Positions 30,651-41,200 of a DNA stretch of 64,000 nt are shown piece after piece (the first letter of the stretch is position 1; each line of letters opens with the position of its first letter). The notes beneath the pieces were generated by a model that was not told the origin of the DNA, did not search any database, and worked only from the letters and a program-made list of their open reading frames with translations. Made by a program: the position numbers and the translations under genes. Source of the stretch: Atriophallophorus winterbourni (lineage: Eukaryota > Platyhelminthes > Trematoda > Plagiorchiida > Microphallidae); assembly GCA_013407085.1 (NCBI GenBank), contig JACCGJ010019175.1, positions 1 to 64,000 of the forward strand. Reading direction: 5' to 3'.

Positions 30651-31985
30651 GCGTCTTCAAACAAACGCTATTTCGTGTTTCAGATGTCACACGCATCATT
30701 TGCGTAACCCTTTGTCTACGGTAATTGGTTTACGTATTTTATGATATTTTTGTGCTATACTGCTTAATTATGGCATAAATAAAATACATGATTAATTTTT
30801 ATGGATCGGATGGCAGACGCCGCCTGACAAGTGCACTCCGATAGTGACTGAAGGTACCGATGGGAGCTACTGAGCTATCGACTGCTTGTTTGAGGTGATA
30901 TCTAGAGTTACCGTCAGTAGACAAAGGGTTAAGACACTGTATGATATCGTTGCATGTATCTGGTGCGTTATTTATACTGGCTAATCTGCATACGGAGTCA
31001 GCGATATAAAAATTAGCAAATGTACTCCAATTAGCTATGATACTATCACGTTAACCGGTTTGAACAAAATTGTGATCCGATTACCACCTAAAATTTTAAA
31101 ATATGCTTACAAGGATATGAACCATGTGCAATTTTATGCATTTATAAAGTTATACTTTGGTGCCACGGTGATATTATATTGGCGCAGTCAGCTGTTGCTG
31201 ATGGACTTCCACAATGAGCTTAAGTGAAATCAATCCTTCAAAAGCTAATTACTTGTATGCCTATGTTAAAATCGAGCAACAATGGCTGTATCCGAATCCT
31301 ACTAACATCAATCACTCCGTACTCAGCTAAAACAGAGTTCTTTGTTTGAATGTTTGGAGTGGAGTCACAATGTAATGCAGATTCAAGCCTCATGGTCACA
31401 TACTGCCAAGCAGCGACGATTTACCATACGCGTGTAACACTGGTAGCACCCCTGGGGCTAGTGAAAATCAGATGTTTCCCCCACAAGCTATTTCTCTTGC
31501 TGTTTATTCACGTCAAGTTACTTGTTTTCTTTTCGCATATCATAACGGATGACATCTCAACCTAGGTTTGAAGTGGACGCGGATAGTTTGGTAAATTATC
31601 TTTCCTTATTCTCGTTGTATGCGTAATATGCTAATGTGTGATGGCAGTCAAGTGTCGAATCGTAATTTCTATGATCAAACGGAGCAATGGTTAAAATTAT
31701 ATTCGAATCTATATTTGCATGCATTTTCATCACACACACCCCACGACCGGTTTCCTGCTGTTTGCAGTGATGAAGTAGGGACATTTCCTCGAGACAATGT
31801 AAAAATAGTAAACATTGTTTGAGCTTTAGGATACTGTTTAATACAGCTTGCACGGCCTAGTGCCCATACTCGTAGATTGGTTTAAACCGAAGAACTTGAT
31901 TTTTTTAATTTTCCATGTTTCCAAATTCCCGCCTCATCCTAAACAAGTCACCTTTGTATTTTTCGTTGTTTGTTTTCATCCATAG
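30651..31985. other. AT-rich sequence upstream of the first recognised caspase exon
   Basis: The first recognised caspase exon begins with a good acceptor (pyrimidine-rich run, then CATAG at 31981-31985), so at least one more 5' exon must exist here or further upstream. I could not pick it out. Confidence 0.35.
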
Positions 31986-32278
31986 AGTGACCGCACAACC
32001 GCCACAAACTTTAGAAGCCCAAGTGTTTGACGTGAAAGATGTTCTCGATCCCACTTTCTTCTATCCAGTTGCTGAATGTGATTCGTCCTCAAAAGCATTT
32101 CGCGGCTATTGTCTGATTATAAATCAGCGCGATTTTTTAAATTCAACTGGCCAGGGACGTCGAGACGGTACTGACATTGATGCAGATCGGGTGGAGCGTT
32201 TGTTTAAATCCTTGAGGTATTGCGTGTTGCGGCATTTCAACGTCAATCGTGCCAATCTAATCAGAATTATTCAAGAAG
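31986..32278 (+). CDS. Caspase exon A: start of p20
   Basis: Acceptor CATAG ends at 31985; donor GAAG|GTTTGT at 32278. Encodes the stretch from about VTAQPPQTLEAQV to LIRIIQEG, including RGYCLIIN and the substrate-Asp-binding Arg in GRRDGTDID. The first base completes a codon begun in an upstream exon. An ATG at 31915 is in the intron side of the acceptor and is not taken as the start. Confidence 0.88.
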
Positions 32279-35200
32279 GTTTGTTTTTGGTAGAATATCT
32301 CGCATGCGTGGTTTTGATGGTGCTGTATTTACACAGTGTTAGCTGTTCTTTCAACCTCGCGCTGGTATTTTGTGTTAAATCAGTTTGGATGAAGTGTTTG
32401 TCACCCTCAAGGGGAATTGCGTTATCGACTTTAAGTTATACTTGAGATAGAGAACGGCCATCATTTTTGACCATCTTGTCGATATGGCAGTTTCGACTAA
32501 ACTTCTAGGTCAGATGGTGTTTGTGCAAAATTCTGGCTTTATGTTGCTATTAGCTCTGTACTATAAGCTTCCTTCTATCGATATCGACCATGAATATACA
32601 TTGAAAGCATATCTTCGTTTTTTTACAGGAGTGGTATCCTTCTTCACAACGTTTACAGTGAAATAAATTATTCTAGCACTGATTAGCAGATTTTAAAATA
32701 CACGTTTTCTACCAGCCTGAAACTTTCTAGATACCACACAATCGACAGCTGGCACTTTGCACATCGTACGGTCAATTTGTACAGGATTAATCTCTGTTTT
32801 ACAAACATTTTTGTCACGAAAGTGGTTTACTCAGTGACAGAATTTCAAAGTTAATCTGTATAGAATCAGTCTGTAAGATCGTTTCTGTTTGACAGTCGTG
32901 GCCAAACCTTTATAAATGAGGCCGTAGATGTTCGGTGCACAAGCTGTTTTTTCTGCTTTAATCATGACCTTGCTCATTCAAAGGTTGTCACAGCCGGGTG
33001 GGGGCAGTTGAGATAAGCTCCCACTGTTTATAAAATGCTCCCATATGGCCCGAGTCTCAAATAGCCTCTGACAACCAAGTCCAGCTTCTGGCCTGCACGA
33101 GTGGCTCCCCGAGTCCGGCGGAACTGCTTCTACCAACAGGAGAAGGGGCGAAGGCGAATGACTGGCGCCTGAAAACCAGTTTGCTTCGGGCAGATTGAGC
33201 TCGTTAGCTTTCGAGGGCATTTCACTTAAGGGAAGGAAAACCGTGATTTTAAACCTCCGCTTCCTTGCGGGAAAGGCTTCGGGATAAAACCCTGAGGAAA
33301 AACCTGGAACAGAGTCTGGTAGACCACCTGTTTCTGGCAACTCCCTGCTGCCTTGCAGGTTGCACTTGCTTGTGCAAAGGCTAGAGAAGCTGACTCGAAC
33401 AAACACCGAGTGGTGCTGGGGACGCCGCTTTGCACCCAAATTCCCAAGAACCTTCATTGAAGCCGACTCATCCTCCAGGAGGAGATAGTCGCACAAAAGT
33501 AAGTAAGTAAGTAAGATATGTCAAGGACTCAGTGGATTCAACGTATTCGGAAAGCATTCAATTTTTGTCTATGCTTTGGACGCTTGATCTGCTTGGTACT
33601 AACAAAGCGCAATGCCGTCATTTTCATCTTCACAGCCACCTTGTGGTTGCTCCATACTCTCATGGCCAAAGTCTCACTTACCTGCTAATCTTCATTATCT
33701 ACTGTACTTAGGCTGAGAAAGCTGAAGTGATTTAATTCTCACAAGCATTCAACAGCCGTGATGTGATGTAACGTCACTTCGATGTTTTAGCTCTTTTATC
33801 CGGGGTCGTTCTTTTGGATCACACCAATTTCTGTTTGTTTCAAATTTTACGTTCTGCACAAAAATCCGTGCAGACGCATCCGAACTAACCTAATCCTAAC
33901 ATACCGAATAATCCATACGGGGTGCCACCCATCTCTTTAATATTGGTTCCAATCTCCCGCCCATTCAAATCCCACATTCCCGCTTAAACTGTCATCGCAA
34001 CTATTACGCAGTCCGTGTATACCTTTTTGTTGATCAGCTTACCGCCAGAAATCGTTTCCTTCTCAAATGAAATGATCTTCAAATTAATGTTAAACAATAC
34101 TACTTTGTCCCCAGTTTACTTAAATCCCTTAGTGATTCCTTCTTACATACACATACTTGGAAAAACAAATTACCCAAACATATATTTCCGGTCGAAATTT
34201 CCTCCCTCCATATCACATTTGGAATTACTTCTATTCCTCCTTTGAAGCACATAGACGAAAACATTGAAGTAACGATTTATTTAACTTTCATACATATATC
34301 CTAAGGTATTGTAAAGCTATTTGTTGTTTGTCCCACCGTAAATATGGAATCGTGAATATGTTTCAATTGTCACTCTTGGTCTGACGAAGTATGCGTATGT
34401 AATCACCAGCCTGTTTTAGGCAACGTGCCGCACAATCAAAGACTGCACGGGGCTATGATACTGTCAGGTTGCCCTGGCCTAGACAGATATGAGGAAGCAA
34501 ACAGCTCCAGCGTGCATTCGCATGCAGCTCACCGTTAGTGACACGGTGTTAGCTACACAGCACAGAAGTGCTGTACAATTGTACATCCGTCACGAGCTAT
34601 CCGCGTCAGAAGCGAAACGTTGTTCTAAATCTGATCTAATCTAAATCTGTGGGATCTATTTTTGCAACCATATTTACTCGATCGGTCTTACACACGAGAG
34701 AGAGAAGAAAATGAAAAACTTTATTCGAAATTGTGACCCCGTATGAATGTTTTATAAAACGATATATAATTGTGATGTACGCCAGGGCAGTTCAATGTGG
34801 AGAACTAGCTGTTGCCCATGCAGCAAGTACTCCCTCTCCACGGCACCACTGGAACCAAAGGAACAGCTAGGCTGATACGTTTGGACAACGATGCCGTCGC
34901 AGGAGCTGGCGGGACGAAGTTGAATAAACTTCGGACTGCCTAACGGGACTCCGGCTCCGGATTTTTCCTCGAGGTTGACTCCTGAAGCCTTTTCCATGAA
35001 TGGATGTAGCCACAAGGCAGTGGAGGTTTGAGATAAGGGTTTTCCTTCCCCTAGGTGGGCCGCCTTCATGGACTAACGAGCTCCACCTGCCCGAAGCATG
35101 CTGGTTTTTAGGCGCCAGTCAGCCGGCTTCGCCCTTTCTCCTGTCAGTAGAAGCAGTTCCGCCGGGTCACACAGGACCACGCGTGCAGGCCAGGAGCTGG

Positions 35201-38200
35201 ACTTGGTTGTCAGAGGCTATATGAGACGCAGGCCATTGGAGCATTTTTGGAATTGGGAGCTTATCCCCAAAACCGCACCGGCCGTGACAACCTTGGAACA
35301 TCCATGGTCGACGTCGACCGGCGGAGGCCAACAACAACAACAATATAATTACAGATACATAACAATAGGACAGCCACAATATAGCCGCAAATCCGGTCGG
35401 TGGTGTGCGTATGAGGATCAAACATGCAATAAGTAATATTTTTGGCAAATTGTTGTGTTTCGTTTGCCATCAAATCCAGAGCGCACACATTACGCTACCG
35501 AAATCTGATGTAAACACCAAGGTTATGTCTTTCTCAAATCTTCAAAAAATTATCAACTGTTGTAGAGCTTACGGTTCTTATTACAAGCTATGTTGTCTGG
35601 TAGTCGTTGTATAAGTAGTAACATGTGATTTGACGCGCTTGAACGCTATTTCCAGTCTTTGATTTGATTGTTTTTTTTTCCAGTTGCCGCTCTAGATCAT
35701 CGAAGCTGTGACAGCTTTGTCTGTGTGATGCTAAGCCACGGAGAGAGTGGAATCGTCTATGCCACGGATGGTCCAGTTCCCATGGAGACACTTGTGGGCG
35801 CGTTTCGTGGTGATACCTGTTGCTCGTTGATCGGGAAACCCAAAATCTTTTTCATTCAGGTACAATTTCGCCTCGGTTGATCTTATAACTGCTCATGCGT
35901 TTTGGAGGGGGGTTGCGATTAGTGATCCTAATTGATACAAGAATTCAACGATGACAGGAAAATGCCACAGATGAGTAGCTTGACTGGACACCAAAGACTA
36001 CATAGCAGTTTGTTTGGCTTGGTTAAATCTTATCAACGTTATAATTTAGATTGTTTTTATTTTACACATAAGAAACGCTCAGTTTTTGTCTTCGTGGAAA
36101 GTAGTAAATCCGAAAGCTTTTGATTCGAATCGCTGGAACATTACTTGTTGAGAAAAACGCGATGCACTATTTATCTATGAATTCCGGGGAAGCTAATTCT
36201 ATTGAACGAGCTATGAAAGCTAGTCTGAAATGTATAGATAGATTTGATTCGTTATGCTGACTGTCGTTCATGTGGTTTACTGACACTTAATCACCGGACA
36301 TTTAACCACCAAGTCCATTCATCCTCAGTCACTTCATCCCCAGTTTGATAACTTATGAAGAATGCACAACACGTTTAAATGAATTTATTGAGCAGGAGAG
36401 ATATGCCATTGATTTTTATAAACGTCAATCTTTCCGTAGTTTAGTATCACCGAATTGCTCGAGTTGTCCTGGCCGATATCTCAGCATACTTCTTTTTCTT
36501 CTGTTTGATATGATCCCCAGCAATTGCTTGAAAAACTGAGGCTGTATGCTGTCGGTAATCCTTTCGCAACCCGTTAAGAAATGTCCACATGGTTGGATGT
36601 TGGCAAGAAAAGAGTGACTGTCATGTGTGATACCAGCCTTCTACAGCATTGTTCGTTCGGGTAACACCACTATTTGCGACTTCATACTTATTCCAGGTGG
36701 AAATATAGCTGGTGCAAAGTTTTCTCTTCTACCTCTAATTCATCGACCTTGTTCAAAATAAGATAACAGTTCATTCATCCTCTCACTTTAAAATATAGAT
36801 TCGGCTAAAATCCCAAATGTGTCGACTACATCATTCAGCGGCACAATCATGAGGCGATACTCAACTACGGAAAGATTGACGCTCTTAAAATGAATCACAT
36901 AACTCTCCTGCTAAACAAATTCATTTAAACGTATTCTGCATTCTTCAAAAGTTATCAAACTGGGGATTAAGTGACTGAGGATGAAATGACTTGGGGTTAA
37001 ATGTCTGGTGATTAAGTGTTGTTGGCTTCCTTCGGTCGATTTCGACCACGATGGTTTCATGCTCCACAACATTTAGAATGACTAAACAGTATGGTTCGAG
37101 AGGAACAATCTCTCCCTCAAGACTCGCAACGATAGGTAGTTCTCGGTCGATCGGCGTCAGTTTCACGCCGGCGGCATGATCTTCGTCCAGCAGCCAGGAG
37201 CTGTATATGCTCTTCCCATGCTTGGAGTAACTTTGTTATTAATAGGCTTTCTTTATTACCACGCCTGACGTGGCTCAGAGCTAGATGATGCCAGTAGTAA
37301 TGGGAGTGTGTCCTAAAAACTTTGTGAGCACCAACAACCCTTGAATCGAAATCAGCACGTAGCATTTCTGTAGCAGGCTTTCAGCATGGGTTCATCCATT
37401 CTTCGTGAGGGATGGGAGAAAGCTTAGTTGTGGAAAAGTAGTAAACAATGTTTCAAGGCGCACTTAATCTAATCTGTATTGCTTCTACCTTTCTATAGCT
37501 AAGATACCACATAAAATAACTTACCGTAGCGCCAGGCTTAGCGTGACATATTCGTTTGTTTGCGTGGGGTCTAAAAGATGCACCTAATAGTTGGTTGGAA
37601 GCCTTACACGATATGGCTGCGAACAGAAGTCCGTGGCGCTGATGTGGCATAATTTTTTATCCCATACTATATGCGATATAAAAGAAAAAACCAAAAAGTC
37701 CTAAACTATCCTGCAGTTAAACTACAAAAACAATCTGAATTCCTGGCTTCGTGTTGCTTGTTACTTGGTCTGGCTCAAGATATGTGCTTTATGATGATAA
37801 TGTTGAAGATGATGGTAGCTAACAGCTAGCAACTGCCTGTAGATGGTAAGTGCGTGTAACTACAATACATTCCGCGCCACTGGTTCTTCATTAAGCTTGT
37901 GTAAAGTTAATGCCAGCTGCAGTCACTCATTCAGTGTTGTGCGTATGCCATTATATCTTGCTTTTACCGAGTTAACGAAAACTTTCGATTGCATGACCAA
38001 TGACCGGCTCTTCAAAAGAGGCAGACCTATAATCTGTTCTTCAAGACCGCTGAAACGTGTTAAGTCTATTCACACTAGCGGAAGAGTTCAATTCATTTAA
38101 CCCTTTGTATTTTGGAAGCTTTCGAAATTCGCCGAGGCATCGAATGAAAATATGGCATTTCTCCACGCTATTTAGCATTTCAACTCTACTGCTGAAGCGC

Positions 38201-41200
38201 GCATTTGACACGCGCATATATTTACCTGCATAGAGGTTCCGATTACATGTTGTGCGGTATAAAAACCGTTTCAGTACACATCAGCCAACGCGCATGATGT
38301 GGTAGTCCGTGCAATGTCGTTTGTGGTCGACTTAGTCATCGTTGCTCACTCGACCAGCGAGTGCATGCCACTATCGGACTGCCGAATCGTGCACAGCATT
38401 GTGATGAATGAAGTTATAAGCTCGATATCCGTGACCGATATTGACTGAGTCATGCATCTAAACCAGACATTAAAACCTCGGAATGCTACCTATGCAACCA
38501 TCATGTACGACGTTTCTGAGTTAAGTGAACGTGTGTCTAGTTGTAGAAGGTATTATGTGTAGTATGCTTTTCTTCTTTCGACCTCAGGCTTGTCGAGGAG
38601 TTGAATTTGACCGCGGGGTGGCGTTGCCTTATTCGACTGACGCTGCTGAAAAAGTGATCTTAACCCGTCTCCCCGTGGAGGCCGATATTCTGGTGGCTAA
38701 TTCCACAGTGCCTGGTATGTGACTCGATTTCCCGTTCTTATCCTCGTAGTTTACTGTATTTTATTTCATTCTTTAGTCAACAGCTTCTCGGTAGCGAACC
38801 TCGATTGACTATAATGCAATCTGATTTCCAATATTCGTTTGTGGCTCACATCCTTCGTACACACGCTTCACTGTCCGTTTTGGACTGTTTAAGCCTATCG
38901 GGAAACGAAAACACGACGGAAATTGTTTAATATTGAAGCGAATACTTGTAGCTCAGGGATTGGATGTTGTGTGTTCGCTGAGCTGGCATTGTAACAGTAG
39001 GACGTTTCGTCATCAAGCTAGATGACATCGTCAGCCGAAATTCTTGCGAAGTGTTCGTAACCGTCGTGTTTTCTGATTTTATACGCTGACCGTTCTGTTT
39101 ATTTCCTCGCCATTGGTTGTTCTCAAGGTCACACGGAAATTCATAAAGGTTCACGGTGGGCTTTGAAACTGTGGACATCAAAACTACGCGGTACTTTAAA
39201 ACCACGGTTATATTGAAATTGTTTTGTTGAAATGTGGAATGTGGTCAGCAAGGTGGATGGGGCGGGGTAACGTTGTAGAATATGATCCGAATTGAGTCCA
39301 AAAGGAAGTCTTGAGCGATAGTACAGCACAAACAAGTAATAATCACGACAGGCGGACATTCCTACAAGCTGGCGTTCGGTTATTCAGCAGATAAACCTTA
39401 TCATGCATAGTGGGCATGGTGTGGGCACAGATTACGCAAGCAGCGGACGTTGATCACATCTACAAACAACCTACACAGCATGCTTGGAAATCTGACGATT
39501 AATCTTGTCTATTGCAAACCGGAGTCAAGGACATCAGTGTTATTTATTATGTTCAATTATTTTCATCATATGCTACGGAAAAAAACAAAAAAATCACAAA
39601 ATCACATGCAGTGAATCTACAAATATAAGCTGCGTTTTGTGTTTTCCCGTTTTCTTTTTATATGCGTTTGCTTATCTACTTTTCCTACTTCATGTTGCAT
39701 GGCATTTTGTCTGGTTTCATGCCTGTACTTCATGATGATGATTATGTTGATCTTGTTCAGCCTAACAAGCTCAGCGTCCACCATCGCCTGTGCAGTTCTT
39801 AGCCATCCTACAATTTGTCAAGTGAATGTGATTTAAACCTTATCCCTGTTCGTACTGACGCGAAGATTCTGTAAGGTGTGAGGCATTCTCCCGAAAAACT
39901 GATTCATTACAAACGTTCTTTTATTGAATATGGTTTTCCGAGTGGTGTCAAACGTCTCTTAATATCTTACCAACTGTTTCGTACAACGAACTATTTTGCT
40001 CAAGGCGAGAATCCTAGTGAGATTCCGGGTCAAGCGTAATATCTGTCTGTGTCTTTATTGTCATCCCGAAGGTGATCAACTTTCATGAAACTTAATCTGT
40101 TTAATTTTCGTTTAATCTTTTCACATCGCTCGGATTTGAAGATAAGACTGGCCGTTCAAATCCCCACCTTTTATGGATTGTTCTCTAATCTTTTCTCTCA
40201 AATTTGTCTGATGAATTAATTTGGTTCGCTGAAAATTGTTGCACCCGAATAAAATCAATCATCGTCTTCTCCGTCTTATTCTTGTGTATGGAAGCAATAA
40301 CCTGTCGGACGGCGGATAATCTACTGTAAATCTGATAGAATATCAATGCGCGTTGGTACTTCCAGGATTCATTCAGAATTTTCGAAAGCCCTATTGGCAG
40401 AGAGACGACATCGAGGACAAGTTATACCCGTTTGCCGGCAAAAAATCAATACACGGGTGTACAACCTTGTATTACTTGTGTACTACACAACCAGCACCGT
40501 GCTATATAGATTTGATTCAGGCACTGAGCTGCACACGGAGACACACTAGCGTCTCATTTCAATTTAAATTGCCCCAGTCTGTCAGCTTGGGAAACCTGAT
40601 GTTATATTAACCTAGGTGCAGCCTACACCTGTGCGGAACTTTACCTGGACCAGGCTTGTGATTTCGTAATCAATGCATCAGACACTTTTCACACCTGTAC
40701 ACTTAATAAACAATTTAGGGATGAACACAGCATTTAGGGGGTGTGATCATTTATCTTGATCTCCCGTGTCTAGCTTAGAGAACTCAGGATTGGTCAAGAG
40801 AATGCCATTTACACCTGAACACTGTTCGTACCGACACCCTTGGTCTGACGAAGCTTCTGTGTTCAGAAGCGAAACGTTACCAAACATTTGCTATAACCGA
40901 TTCATTGCAAACTTTATTTTCATCATTATGGACTCCCGATCGGTCTCGAATATTTTCAAATACAATGCATCATATTGTTTTGTGTGGGGGCTAATTGTGC
41001 CGCACAAGTTCCTCATGAAATCTAATCCACACATTTAAAACCTCCGACCGAATAGATGCACTTGTGGTGGTATTTTTCGATTATTTCTGAACTTCGATTT
41101 GTGAATAGAAGTTTAGCAAATTCAACGGGTCTGGAGCCTTAATCGACGTGTGTGATGTGATGTGAATGCACAAGCCTGATCCAGGCAAAGTGCCGCACAG

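Noticed and set aside
31915..31985. ATG at 31915 as the caspase start
   Set aside because: The segment contains a pyrimidine-rich run and a good acceptor at 31985, and its residues do not resemble a caspase prodomain. It is read as intron.
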